Part shown: piece by piece, positions 45,718 through 54,531 of the stretch
Position numbering within the stretch: the stretch's first letter is position 1
How the letters are laid out: each line of letters starts with the position of its first letter
Assembly (NCBI RefSeq): GCF_001808955.1
Contig: NZ_KV795245.1
Coordinates: 1 to 64,000, forward strand
Length of the DNA: 64,000 nt
DNA from: Rothia sp. HMSC078H08
GTDB taxonomy: Bacteria > Actinomycetota > Actinomycetes > Actinomycetales > Micrococcaceae
Direction: 5' to 3'
The notes under the pieces: generated by a model
Told to the model about the DNA's origin: nothing
Seen by the model: the letters and a program-made list of their open reading frames with translations, nothing else
The model's database searches: none
Program-made: the position numbers and the translations under genes

Positions 45718-47469
45718 TTATGAGGTGCTTGCCTCCGAGCAGCTAGCACCCGAAGAATCGCCGCCAGAACTAGCCCCCGAGCACAGCGCAATCGTGTGAG
45801 CATTCGCCAACATCATCTGTGCGTAGTGAGGAGCCTGCGCATCCAGGGTATCCGAATAGAGCACCCCGGTACGCACCTGAGCCTCCCGAGCCAACTCCGT
45901 GAGAACCGGTGAACGCATCGCCGTGGACTTGTCCAGATAAATTGCTGGAACCTTCAAATCCTCGACCGTGCGACGCAGGCGCTGACGCTGCTGAATGCTC
46001 GGCTCGCCGCTGGCACTGGCACTCACGAAACCGGCAATGTGCAACCCGTAGGTGCTCGCCAGGTAGCGGTAGCCGTCGTGCGTGGTGACCAGGTTGCGTG
46101 CCGACTCCGGCAGGCCTCCGTACACCTGACGCAGCTGAGCGTCCAGGGCGTCGAGCTCCTTCATGACCTGCTCGGTGCGGGTCGCGTACTCGCTCGCACC
46201 CTCCGGATCGGCGGAGGTGAGCGCGTCACGAATGACCTGCACGCTCGCCTTCGCGTTCGGCACCGAATGCCAAATGTGCGGGTCGATTTCGCCGTGCACG
46301 TGCTTGCCCAGAACGGCCTGCGCCAGCAGGTACACCTGACCGCGATGCTCCGAAGCACCCGAACGCAGGAAACGGTAGCTACCGCCGGCGGGCACCTCCT
46401 GCAGGGTGCGGGAGGGGACCGCGACCACGGTGCGGTTCAGTTCGTACTCTACGGCGCCCTGGGAGGAATCCGCGCGAAGCACGAGCCTGCCGTCGCCGGT
46501 GCGTGCCGTAATATCGGCGTGACCTGCGGAAAGAACCTTGATGTCCGAGGCAGAAACGTTCTGTTCCTTCGCCAAACGGTCCACCAGCTGTTGCGGGTCA
46601 CGACCAACCGCGCAGTACAGGGTGCCGCGCGAAGAACGCACCGACTCCGGCGCATTGACCGCGGTGGCGCTCAGCTCAATGGCGTACTCGCCGGCATCAC
46701 TAAACGCCCACGACAGGTGCGTATGCGCCTGCAACGGAAGCTCCAGCGAACCCATATCGCCGGTACGGATCGCGGTGTCCCCCTCACGGGTGAGGTTCAC
46801 GCCGCGCGCATGCGAATCGCACAGCATCTCCACCGCACCGAAGGTCTGCGTAATGAACGCCGCCAACTGCGCATTCGACGAATCGGTAGAGGTCCGTGCC
46901 CGCACGCTGTGCACCTCAAAGCGCATTCCCGCATCCGAAGAATCGGCGGGGGCAGATTCGTTCTGCCCGCCCTCTTCAACACGCAAACCCAGCCAGATGG
47001 AGTCCAGGGAGGCATCCTCAACAATGGCTTCGAGCTTGCCGCCGTACTGCTCAATCTTCTCCGCAACCGCCACGGACACAACGCCTGCGGGCAGGTTCGC
47101 CTCAACCATTTTGGAGAGCTTACGCTGCTCCAGCAGCAGGCCGTTCGTCAGGGCGCAGCGGGCGTAGGCGACATCGCGGATATCGCGCAGGCTCGGCTCA
47201 TACGAGTGCGGGTCAGCACCGGCAGGCACGAGGGAGTGCACGCTGGCGCGCTCCCCGGCAATCTGCTGCGCCAAGTCCGCCAGGATCGGGGTCGTGGCGA
47301 CCACGCGCATCCGGTCGGAGGATGCGTTCACGGTGCTGGCGCATCCGCTCAGTGCGAAGGCACCAGCCCCCACCCCCGCACCCACCGCAATACGGGAGGC
47401 GAGGGTGAGGGCGGTTCGCCGACTATAAGCGTGTGCGCGGTTGCCGGTATGCCCGCTATGCGGTGTCAC
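45718..47469 (-). CDS. Anchored-repeat substrate-binding lipoprotein with inserted domain
   Basis: A 583-aa lipoprotein: SRRTALTLASR and LSGC form a twin-arginine-like signal with lipobox Cys. It is a ZnuA-type metal-binding protein split by an insertion. The first lobe (about residues 45-145) has the ligand His in PAGADPHSYEPS; the second lobe (about 380-560) has HGEIDPHIWHSV and THDGYRYLA. Between them sits a choice-of-anchor M-like domain (about 150-330) with AHTHLSWAFSDAGEY. ZnuA proteins are usually about 300 aa, so the insertion explains the extra length. GTG start, overlapping the wall gene by 14 bases. Confidence 0.9.
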   Translation of the reverse strand: MTPHSGHTGNRAHAYSRRTALTLASRIAVGAGVGAGAFALSGCASTVNASSDRMRVVATTPILADLAQQIAGERASVHSLVPAGADPHSYEPSLRDIRDVAYARCALTNGLLLEQRKLSKMVEANLPAGVVSVAVAEKIEQYGGKLEAIVEDASLDSIWLGLRVEEGGQNESAPADSSDAGMRFEVHSVRARTSTDSSNAQLAAFITQTFGAVEMLCDSHARGVNLTREGDTAIRTGDMGSLELPLQAHTHLSWAFSDAGEYAIELSATAVNAPESVRSSRGTLYCAVGRDPQQLVDRLAKEQNVSASDIKVLSAGHADITARTGDGRLVLRADSSQGAVEYELNRTVVAVPSRTLQEVPAGGSYRFLRSGASEHRGQVYLLAQAVLGKHVHGEIDPHIWHSVPNAKASVQVIRDALTSADPEGASEYATRTEQVMKELDALDAQLRQVYGGLPESARNLVTTHDGYRYLASTYGLHIAGFVSASASGEPSIQQRQRLRRTVEDLKVPAIYLDKSTAMRSPVLTELAREAQVRTGVLYSDTLDAQAPHYAQMMLANAHTIALCSGASSGGDSSGASCSEASTS

Positions 47470-49798
47470 CGCTGCGGCCCTTTCGGCGTGCCGAACGCAG
47501 AATCATGGCACCGAGTGCCAGTGCCAGAATGGAGGTGCTGACCATGAACGGGTCGATGACCACACCGGTGTTCGGCAGCTTACCTGCGGCGGCTGCCTTC
47601 TGGGCGTTGGCGAGTTCCTGGCTGGTCAGAGCGCAATCCTCGCCGGAGGCGGTCTTACCGACGATGCGCACCTTGGATCCGTCGGGCTTGGTGACGATGC
47701 CGGTGGCTTCGTCGACGGTGCCGTTGACGGGGTTCTTTGCGGTGCTCTTCTCGCCGCCGTTGTTGGCGCCGTTAGCGCTGTTAGCGTTGCCACCGTCCTG
47801 CTTGGTGTCTGCCGCACCCTGCGCGTTGTTGCTTGCCGGGGCGTTATCGGGGTTGCCGACGGTGAAGTGCAGAACCGATTCGCTGCTGACCTGCTGACCG
47901 TTCTTCAGGCGTGCCGTCCAGCCGATGGTCACGGTGTAGCGACCCTCAGCGGTGAACACCCAGTTGCTGTGCTGGTGGGTGTTTGCGGGCACCTGGAAGG
48001 AGCCGCCGCTACGCGAATCGAAGACCTGCTGACCGGCGGAACCGAAGTTGCCGGAGAGGAAGGTGGACATCGTGCCGGGGCCCTCAAAACCGTTGAGGCT
48101 CATGGTAACGGGGCCGTCGAGCTGCTTGAGCAGTTCGGGGTCCTGGGTGCTCCAGCCAAGCCAGGGCACGCCCTGCTGCTGGGTTGCACCAATCATGTGC
48201 ACGGGGGTGCCCGCCGGGGCGATATTCTCCATGCCTGCGGGCAGGTTGATCTTTGCGGCGTCATTGAGCACGAACTCGAGGGCGCCGGGGGAGACGTGGC
48301 GGGCGGGGCTGGTGCGGTCGTCCTTCACGCTGCTGGTGAGGTTGCCGCCGTTGAGGATCGGGCCTACGTCGAAGTGGCCGTGGGTGACTTCTTCACGGCC
48401 GCTGTGCTCGGCGGTGTTGACCACGGCGAGGGTGGGGATGCTGGTCGGTGCCTGGGCTGCCTGGTTGCTCTGCTTGTTGTCCTTCTGGGCGTCCTTGGAG
48501 TCCTTGGCATCTTCGGCGGGAACCTCGGTGGCGATGCACTGCTGGTTCAGGCTGCCGGGCAGACCGGAGGACAGCACACCGTTGCCGGTAATGCCGCCGC
48601 CGTTGCTGGGTGCGCTGATGTTCTGGGCGTTGGAGCCCTTCACACTGGATCCCTTCGCGCTGGTGGCATTGCCGTCCTTGTTTTCACCCTTGTCAGAGCC
48701 GTTATTGGTGTTGTCGGTGCCGCTGATAGCGGTTACACCGGATCCGCCCTGGGATGCCTGCTCACCATTCGCCGCCGCCTTTGCGCCGTTCGGGTCGGTC
48801 ACCTGCGCGGCATTCTGACCGTTCACGGATCCATCCACGCGGCGAATACCGGTGGATGCACTCGCCTCAGCAGATGCACTCGCCTCAGCACTTGCGGAGG
48901 TAGATGCGCTGGGGCTGCCGGTGGCGCTCTCGGTGGCGGTGGAGGTCGCCTCGGGGGTAGTGGTTGCCTCGCTCGTGGCGTCCTTGGTTGCTTCCTTTGC
49001 GGCGTTCTGCGCGTTCAGGAGCTTGAAGCCTTCCTCAGCGTTAGTGCCCACGGCGATGGTGTAGGTTGCCTCGGAGCTGACCGGGGTGCCGTCGGCAAGG
49101 GTTGCGGTGGCGCGGAACGTCAGCTGGTAGATGCCCTTGCGGGTGAATGCCCAGCTGAGGTGCTCGTGGCCGCCAGCGGTGATGGTGTGCGGTGCGAGCT
49201 GGTCGTTGGTGCTGAAGACGCGCGGGTTGTCGCGGCCGGATTCGGTGAAGACTTCGGCGCGGCCGCCTTCGGGTACGCTGCTGCGCACGAGTTGAAGGTT
49301 GATGGTGTTGTCCTTGAGTGCGCCGGGGCGGATTCCTTCCGCACCGAGGCCGGGGTAGAGCAGGCCGCGGGTGCGGGTGGAGGGAATGTAGAAGATGTCG
49401 GTGCCTTCGGGGGCAATGTAGTCGTAGCCTGCTACGACGTTGGTGTGTGCGTCCTCGACGTCGGGCAGGTGGAAGACGGTGCGGGCGGGGTTGAATCGTC
49501 CCTGCTGGCCGGGGCCGGTGTCTGCGAGGGTGGCGAGGGTGAACTGGTTGCCGTCGAGGAATGCGTTGAGCATTTCGGTGTGTACGCCCGCGATGACGTA
49601 GTCACCTTCGTAGTTGACGTAGGCGCGCGACTCGGTGCCTGCCTGGGTGCCAGCCTGGTTTTCCTGCGCCTGGTTTTCCTGCGCCTGTGCGGCGGTGAAG
49701 GTGCCGACCTGGGGCAGGGCGAGGGGCGCCCCGAGTGCGAGGGTGCATCCGAGGGTGGTTGCGCTGAGTAGGCTCAGGGGTTTGGTGCGTCCTTGCAT
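47456..49798 (-). CDS. LPxTG wall-anchored protein with two choice-of-anchor M domains
   Basis: A 780-aa surface protein. The signal peptide ends in TAAQA. Two repeats each have NVV.GYDY/HGHFDVGP-type openings, a W..GW.TQDP or LYPGLG element and the His pair in GGHEHLSWAFTRKGIY or NTHQHSNWVFTAEGRY. A disordered Ser/Ala/Thr/Gln linker separates them. The C-terminus is a classical sorting signal: LPNTG, hydrophobic stretch, RSARRKGR. AAGGAG lies five bases before the ATG at 49798; the frame to 49975 runs through the leader and lacks a site. It heads the operon and probably delivers metal to the lipoprotein. Confidence 0.92.
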   Translation of the reverse strand: MQGRTKPLSLLSATTLGCTLALGAPLALPQVGTFTAAQAQENQAQENQAGTQAGTESRAYVNYEGDYVIAGVHTEMLNAFLDGNQFTLATLADTGPGQQGRFNPARTVFHLPDVEDAHTNVVAGYDYIAPEGTDIFYIPSTRTRGLLYPGLGAEGIRPGALKDNTINLQLVRSSVPEGGRAEVFTESGRDNPRVFSTNDQLAPHTITAGGHEHLSWAFTRKGIYQLTFRATATLADGTPVSSEATYTIAVGTNAEEGFKLLNAQNAAKEATKDATSEATTTPEATSTATESATGSPSASTSASAEASASAEASASTGIRRVDGSVNGQNAAQVTDPNGAKAAANGEQASQGGSGVTAISGTDNTNNGSDKGENKDGNATSAKGSSVKGSNAQNISAPSNGGGITGNGVLSSGLPGSLNQQCIATEVPAEDAKDSKDAQKDNKQSNQAAQAPTSIPTLAVVNTAEHSGREEVTHGHFDVGPILNGGNLTSSVKDDRTSPARHVSPGALEFVLNDAAKINLPAGMENIAPAGTPVHMIGATQQQGVPWLGWSTQDPELLKQLDGPVTMSLNGFEGPGTMSTFLSGNFGSAGQQVFDSRSGGSFQVPANTHQHSNWVFTAEGRYTVTIGWTARLKNGQQVSSESVLHFTVGNPDNAPASNNAQGAADTKQDGGNANSANGANNGGEKSTAKNPVNGTVDEATGIVTKPDGSKVRIVGKTASGEDCALTSQELANAQKAAAAGKLPNTGVVIDPFMVSTSILALALGAMILRSARRKGRSGDTA

Positions 49799-49986
49799 GG
49801 TGGCTCCTTGGATGACTGCTCGTTGGCTGGCGCGTTGCCCGATGCTTTCGGGGCTTGCCCGGTGCTGGGTCCGGCGGCCTGTTGCCGGTTTCTCCCCTGC
49901 GTCCGGGGTGCGCTCTGCCGTGTTTTTCTCTTTGTGGATGTACGTGGTGTGCGTTTTGGGCGCGCCTCGGCGCACACGTGTTTCTG
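49799..49986 (-). promoter_or_regulatory. Long GC-rich leader of the metal transporter operon
   Basis: The start point deduced from the promoter at 49993-50021 gives a leader of about 190 bases. It contains hairpins such as CCCGA-AAGCA-TCGGG and repeated elements CCGGCAAC, CCGGGCAAG, TCGGGCAAC. No known riboswitch consensus was recognised, and the same bases form a spurious reading frame. A structured leader or small regulatory RNA is possible. Confidence 0.35.
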
Positions 49987-49992
49987 AGAATC

Positions 49993-50030
49993 ACTATACT
50001 CACTTAGGTTCTAAATGACAATTATTTGCA
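49993..50030 (-). promoter_or_regulatory. Operon promoter with Zur-type box
   Basis: On the minus strand TTGTCA (complement of 50016-50021), 17 bases and TATAGT (complement of 49993-49998) form a good promoter. Overlapping the -35, TGACAATTATTTGCA (50016-50030) matches 11 of 12 defined positions of the actinobacterial Zur consensus TGAnAATnATTnTCA. The divergent gene at 50072 starts 42 bases from it, so one site could control both. Confidence 0.65.
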
Positions 50031-50071
50031 AAAGAGCTACCCTAGGAAATAGAAAAATGAGAAAGGTTGTC

Positions 50072-53071
50072 ATGAGCTCTCAGAAGCAGATCCAACGACG
50101 GGTCACCACACACACCCCCGCACTCTTCGTCCCCGGCGGCAAGCCCGCCCTCCGTCGCGCAGCCGCATTCCTCTCCGCCGCAGCGCTGCTCGCGCTCGCC
50201 GGCGCTGCCCCCTCCCTGCCCGCCGCAGCAGGCCCCGACGACGGCAAAATCGTCACCACCAAGGGCCACGTTGACGCCCCCAAGGCATACTGGGACGAGC
50301 AGAACGGCACCTTCGTCCTCATGAACGAGGCGAACCCCTACAAGACCGGCGCAGACACCTACGAACTGGACAAGACCGTCAACTGGGTCGGCAAGGGCTA
50401 CAGCACCAGGGACGGCAAGTCGCAGTACACCATGACCCTGGGCGACTCGCCCTCCCTGGCGTTCCTCGGCGAACCCGGACAGACCCTCTACATGGCACCG
50501 CACCTGACCTACGGCAACCAGGACCCCATCTGGGCTGGCCTGGGCGCATCCACGAAGGTGCCCACCGAGCGTTTCCGTGACGGCGTGTTCGCTACCGACA
50601 TTCTCTCCGTTGAGGGCCCCGGCCGCATGGAGCTCTTCCGCTACAACCCGGACGACGCCCCCGCCGACGTGTACCGCATGCTCTCCAGCAGCTCCACCGG
50701 CTGGCACTCCTGGCTGCTCGACAAGGGTAGCCACACCCACAACACCACGACCTTCACCCGCCCCGGCCGCTACGTGGTCACCTACCGCACCGTGGCGCGC
50801 TCCACCGACGGTCGCATCATTAGCTCCAAGCCGTCGAAGCTGGTCTGGCAGGTTGGCGGCATGCAGCCCGTGCTCGGTGACGGCACCCCCACCGCCGTGC
50901 CCACCGTCGACCGCTACAATGCGGCACCCGTCGGTGACCTGGACGCTGCAAAGTACATGCTGTCCGTGGCACCGCACCGCCTGGACGCTGACCCGGCTAA
51001 GAACAAGGACGCCGACGACAAGCTCAGCGACATCACCTTCACCGCCGCGAACAAGAACCTCAAGGGCACCCTGACCCTGTACAACAACGGCTACTTCCTG
51101 ACCGACCTGCCGGTCGTGAATGGTACCGCCACCTGGTCTGAAATGCTCGGTAGCGAGGGCTCCCAGCTGCAGGCGGTCTTCACCCCCGACACCTCCGACG
51201 CGAACAGCGCGGAGGCGTCCCGCTGGATCTCGCACAAGCTCACCTACGAGCCCGGCAAGGCTGAGAGCGTGTACAGCGACGACGGTAACGGCTCCTGGCC
51301 CGAAGAAATCCCGGATCAGGCGAACACCGTGCTCAGCACCGGGCAGTACACGCCGACCAGCATGGACTACGACGTGACCGTCACCCCAAACGGCAACGGC
51401 TTCAGCACCGTTGAGGTCCGCTTCAAGGACCCGAAGGTACGAGGCTTCCTGCGCGGCGGCTTCTACGCCCAGGACGACCCGGTCTACCCGTACCTCGACC
51501 TGGAAGGCTCCGTTGAGGATGGCGTGGCGCGCTTTACCTTCCGTGACGAGTCGTTCTACAAGGGCACGGCTCTGCGCGTGAAGATGCTGACCCACCCGGA
51601 TATGAACGCTTCCGCCTCCACCACTGAGGTTGCGGCGAACTACGAGCCGGGCACCAAGTACACCGCGCACGGTGCGTTGGCTCCGGATAGTGCACCCATT
51701 AGCGATGCGCCGAAGCCTGCTCCGGTGGATCCGTCGCCGAGCGCTGAGCCTACCGTCGCGCCCTCTGCCGAGCCTTCTGCTGAGCCGAGCGAGGCTCCCT
51801 CCGAGGCTCCGACCGCTGAGCCCAGCACCGTTCCGTCGGTGTCCCCCAGCGAGGTTCCGACCGTGCCTGCGGTGCCGACCGCCTCCGCAGAACCGAGCGT
51901 ACCTGCTCCGGCACCCTCCACTCCGGCACCGTCTAGCCCCGCGCCCGCGAACCCGACCCCGAGCGCCCCGGCACCCTCCGCTGAGCCGTCCACCCCCGGA
52001 ACCCCCGGTAACCAGTGCGTGCCCGGCAAGATTGACGGTCGCACCAAGATCTCGCACGGCCACCTGGACATTCAGGCAACTCTGAAGGACCGCCAGCTGT
52101 CCGTGGGCCTGCGTGACGACAGCGGCATCATTGACGCTGATTCGACCGTGCGCCCGCTTGATTCGGTCGTGTGGACGGTCAGCGAGAATGCCCGCCGTGT
52201 ACGCACCGAACGTATGGCTGATGAGAAGCTGAACTTCATGGGCCCGGTCGGCACCGCCTTCTACGGTCTGCCGCAGACCCAGCAGAGCGGCCTGCCTTGG
52301 CCCGGCTACAACACGCAGGACATTGACTACTCGCAGCTGCGCGGCCCCGTGCGCCTGCACGTGGTTCCGAAGGTCATGCCTGAGGGTGCACGCTTCGGCA
52401 TGTTCACTGAGTCGCTGAACGGTGCGGATGTGCTGCTGGATTCGACGACCGGCAAGACCACGATCGACATTGATTACGCGACGCACGCACACGCGAACTG
52501 GGTGTTCTCTGAGCCCGGCCAGTACATGTTTGACGTGCACTATTCTGCGACCCTGGCTGATGGTACTGAGGTGAACAGCCCGGTGCAGCAGCTTGCGGTT
52601 GCTGTGGGTAAGAAGGCGTCGGATGCGTGCTCGTTTGAGACTGCCGTGCCGAAGGACCCGAACGCTGCGTCGGATGACTTTAGCGGTGTGCGCCGTGTGG
52701 ATTCGGCAACCCCGGGCGGTACCGCTGGTGCTAACCAGCCCGGCTCCGCGCAGTCTGGTGCCGCGCAGGGTGGTCAGTCCGGTCAGGCTGGTGCTTCTGG
52801 TGCTGCCGGTGATGTGAACGCGCAGGGCTCCTCTGACGGTTCGGCTGATGGTTCTGCTGGCGGCGTGTACCCGGGTGGTATTTCCGGTGGTGGTACCGGT
52901 GGCGGCTCCCTGGGTCAGTCCGGTGTGTCTGCTGCGTCGGGTGGCGTGAGCTCCCAGCAGGGCGGCCTGGCGCGTACTGGTTTCGGTGCGGTGTCTGTGG
53001 CTGTGGGTGGCGCACTGGTGCTCGGTGCGGGCACCGTGATGGTACTGCGTTCTCGCCGCCGCGCTTCGTAG
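50072..53071 (+). CDS. LAxTG surface protein with two choice-of-anchor M domains
   Basis: A 999-aa secreted protein. A signal peptide (AAAFLSAAALLALAGAAPSLPAAA) precedes a first choice-of-anchor M domain (about 60-270) with GSHTHNTTTFTRPGRY. Next come a beta-rich middle region, a Pro/Ser/Ala/Glu repeat linker (PSAEPS, about 550-645), a second domain (about 660-850) with WPGYNTQDIDY and ATHAHANWVFSEPGQY, a Gly/Ser-rich stalk and a sorting signal LARTG, hydrophobic stretch, RSRRRAS. LAxTG is the class E sortase signal. GAGAAAGG precedes the ATG at 50072; ATGs at 50015 and 50057 are alternatives. Probably part of the metal uptake system. Confidence 0.9.
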   Translation: MSSQKQIQRRVTTHTPALFVPGGKPALRRAAAFLSAAALLALAGAAPSLPAAAGPDDGKIVTTKGHVDAPKAYWDEQNGTFVLMNEANPYKTGADTYELDKTVNWVGKGYSTRDGKSQYTMTLGDSPSLAFLGEPGQTLYMAPHLTYGNQDPIWAGLGASTKVPTERFRDGVFATDILSVEGPGRMELFRYNPDDAPADVYRMLSSSSTGWHSWLLDKGSHTHNTTTFTRPGRYVVTYRTVARSTDGRIISSKPSKLVWQVGGMQPVLGDGTPTAVPTVDRYNAAPVGDLDAAKYMLSVAPHRLDADPAKNKDADDKLSDITFTAANKNLKGTLTLYNNGYFLTDLPVVNGTATWSEMLGSEGSQLQAVFTPDTSDANSAEASRWISHKLTYEPGKAESVYSDDGNGSWPEEIPDQANTVLSTGQYTPTSMDYDVTVTPNGNGFSTVEVRFKDPKVRGFLRGGFYAQDDPVYPYLDLEGSVEDGVARFTFRDESFYKGTALRVKMLTHPDMNASASTTEVAANYEPGTKYTAHGALAPDSAPISDAPKPAPVDPSPSAEPTVAPSAEPSAEPSEAPSEAPTAEPSTVPSVSPSEVPTVPAVPTASAEPSVPAPAPSTPAPSSPAPANPTPSAPAPSAEPSTPGTPGNQCVPGKIDGRTKISHGHLDIQATLKDRQLSVGLRDDSGIIDADSTVRPLDSVVWTVSENARRVRTERMADEKLNFMGPVGTAFYGLPQTQQSGLPWPGYNTQDIDYSQLRGPVRLHVVPKVMPEGARFGMFTESLNGADVLLDSTTGKTTIDIDYATHAHANWVFSEPGQYMFDVHYSATLADGTEVNSPVQQLAVAVGKKASDACSFETAVPKDPNAASDDFSGVRRVDSATPGGTAGANQPGSAQSGAAQGGQSGQAGASGAAGDVNAQGSSDGSADGSAGGVYPGGISGGGTGGGSLGQSGVSAASGGVSSQQGGLARTGFGAVSVAVGGALVLGAGTVMVLRSRRRAS

Positions 53072-53102
53072 CGCTCGCCGCGTGAGGATACGCTGATACG
53101 AT

Positions 53103-53147
53103 AAAGCCCCCGCGGCTGAGAGGATGACTCTCGGCCGCGGGGGCTTT
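53103..53147 (+). terminator. Terminator of the LAxTG protein gene
   Basis: AAAGCCCCCGCGG and its complement form a 13-bp stem with inner GAGAG/CTCTC pairing and a TTTCTCT end, 32 bases past the stop codon. Confidence 0.92.
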
Positions 53148-53295
53148 CTCTATTCGGTGCTCCAGGAGTTATCCGGACGGTCCAGATACATAACGCTCAC
53201 GGAAGATAGGACTGAGGGGCGCTCGCAGGCACACGGCTGCTGTGCGTGAACGCCCCCACCCATCAGTGGCTAATCATGGAACCAAATAAGCCGGT

Positions 53296-53766
53296 TTACT
53301 TATCCATCTCGTAGACCCAACCGCCAGCGTTGCAATAACGCTTACCGTCCTTCTCAGTGATGTAGTAGCCGGGCTCGTGGTTCTCGCACTTCTGGATAAC
53401 CTCACGGGCCTCTCGGTTAGACTTTTCAAGGTTCGCCGCACGAATCTGGAAGAAAGCAAACGTAGCAATGTACGCTACCAGAACCAGCACGAGAGCAGCA
53501 ATCGCCATGCCCTTACCCTTGCCGGTGCCATTCTTGACCATGACCAGAGCGATTACAGCGAAAATAATGGTCGGGATGGTCAGGAACGAACCGATCACAA
53601 AAATGCCGGTCAGGGCGGAAATAATGCCCAAGACGAGTGCGGTTACTGCCGCCCACTTCTTTTTCGGTGCCTCGACGGGTGCGCCGTATGCGGGCTGTGT
53701 AGCGGGTGCCTGCTGGGTGAATTGCGGCTGCTGCGGTGCAGCCGGCTGCGGGGTGTTTTCAGACAT
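53296..53766 (-). CDS. Small membrane protein with Pro/Gln-rich head (156 aa)
   Basis: The N-terminal 35 residues are Pro/Gln/Ala-rich (APQQPQFTQQAPATQ) and cytoplasmic. Two or three helices follow (WAAVTALVLGIISALTGIFV, LTIPTIIFAVIALVMV, MAIAALVLVLVAYIATFAFF), then a 50-residue domain with two Cys that ends NAGGWVYEMDK. The layout recalls DUF4190-type proteins. The start at 53766 follows GAGGA; the longer frame to 53892 runs through the conserved leader. Divergent from the WXG100 gene. Function unknown; the shared leader with the gene at 62396 hints at joint control. Confidence 0.8.
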   Translation of the reverse strand: MSENTPQPAAPQQPQFTQQAPATQPAYGAPVEAPKKKWAAVTALVLGIISALTGIFVIGSFLTIPTIIFAVIALVMVKNGTGKGKGMAIAALVLVLVAYIATFAFFQIRAANLEKSNREAREVIQKCENHEPGYYITEKDGKRYCNAGGWVYEMDK

Positions 53767-53784
53767 GAAAGTCCTCATTTCGTA

Positions 53785-53845
53785 TGTGGTTGGTGAATAT
53801 CCGGAAGCGCACCACCCGAAGGTGGCGTACCTTTCCCAAGGATAC
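53785..53845 (-). promoter_or_regulatory. Conserved structured leader, copy A
   Basis: This 61-base element is about 89% identical to copy B (62318-62378) in the opposite orientation. It folds as TATCC/GGATA, GGAA/TTCC and an inner CGCCACC-TTCG-GGTGGTG hairpin. Both copies lie 18-19 bases before the start codon of a small membrane protein. Differences within the inner stem keep base pairing. Confidence 0.65.
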
Positions 53846-53915
53846 CGTAGCGGGAGAAATCCCTTGATGGGAGTAGATAAATGTATATGCACGCACTGCT
53901 GTGCAATGTCTACTA

Positions 53916-53931
53916 TGAGAAATTTTTCTCA
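53916..53931. promoter_or_regulatory. Palindrome between divergent genes
   Basis: TGAGAAATTTTTCTCA is an inverted repeat with 7-bp arms and a two-base centre, midway between the membrane gene (53766) and the WXG100 gene (54068). It looks like an operator for a dimeric regulator controlling one or both. Confidence 0.45.
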
Positions 53932-54067
53932 CAACAGGGTGCAGAGGGTGCGCTTTGCCGCGAAATAGTGTAATGTTCGAAGTGGTGCAAAGCACTAACG
54001 GTGCGTATTTGATATTCGCGTATCTAATGCACATCTTCCGGCAACTCAACGACGAAAGAGGAACATC

Positions 54068-54352
54068 GTGTCCGATCGCGTACTCTCATCGCAGGCAGCC
54101 AAGGATGCCATTACTGCTCTCCAGAACATCATCAATGGCGGTCTGCAGAACGAAATCAACAACCTCAACCAGCAGGGTAACCAGCTGAAGGACCCCAACA
54201 ACTGGGACGGCCCCCTGGCTGAGCGTTTCCGCAATGACACCTGGCCCGGCGTAGAAAACACCCTGCGTAACCTGACTCAGGAACTGACTGACCTGCGCGA
54301 GCAGCTCAACCAGATTTCTACCGATATCTTCCAGGCAGGTGGCGGCTCCTAA
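54068..54352 (+). CDS. esxA: WXG100-family (ESAT-6-like) protein
   Basis: A 94-aa helical-hairpin protein, length typical for WXG100. The turn motif is W-D-G in NNWDGPLAERFRNDTW, and long Gln/Asn-rich helices flank it (AITALQNIINGGLQNEINNL and LTQELTDLREQLNQI). Such proteins are secreted as dimers by type VII (Esx) systems and often pair with larger toxins. GTG start with AGAGGA upstream. A Rhs protein with a WXG-like head follows 180 bases downstream, after a terminator. The type VII machinery itself is not in the window. Symbol is generic. Confidence 0.88.
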   Translation: MSDRVLSSQAAKDAITALQNIINGGLQNEINNLNQQGNQLKDPNNWDGPLAERFRNDTWPGVENTLRNLTQELTDLREQLNQISTDIFQAGGGS

Positions 54353-54364
54353 GCCTTCCCTGGT

Positions 54365-54424
54365 AAACGCCGTTTACCGCCCCGCTCCCCGGCTACGGGG
54401 CGGTGAGCGGTAGGCGGCGTTTTC
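54365..54424 (+). terminator. Terminator between WXG100 and Rhs genes
   Basis: An outer AAACGCCG/CGGCGTTT stem and inner TACCGC/GCGGTA and CCCCG/CGGGG pairings end in TTTTCTGTT. It probably limits read-through into the Rhs gene, so the small protein is made in excess. Confidence 0.85.
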
Positions 54425-54531
54425 TGTTATTCGGCTTCAACGCACGTCGTATCTAGGCGCAGTAAATGTGCTTGCTAGGACGTGTTTAATCACCACACTT
54501 CCGTACTAACCACACCGAAAGACAACAGAGC

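Noticed and set aside
47441..49771. 776-codon plus-strand frame
   Set aside because: Complement of the LPxTG protein gene; Gly/Val-rich non-protein composition.
50042..52540. 832-codon minus-strand frame
   Set aside because: Complement of the LAxTG surface protein gene, without start signal.
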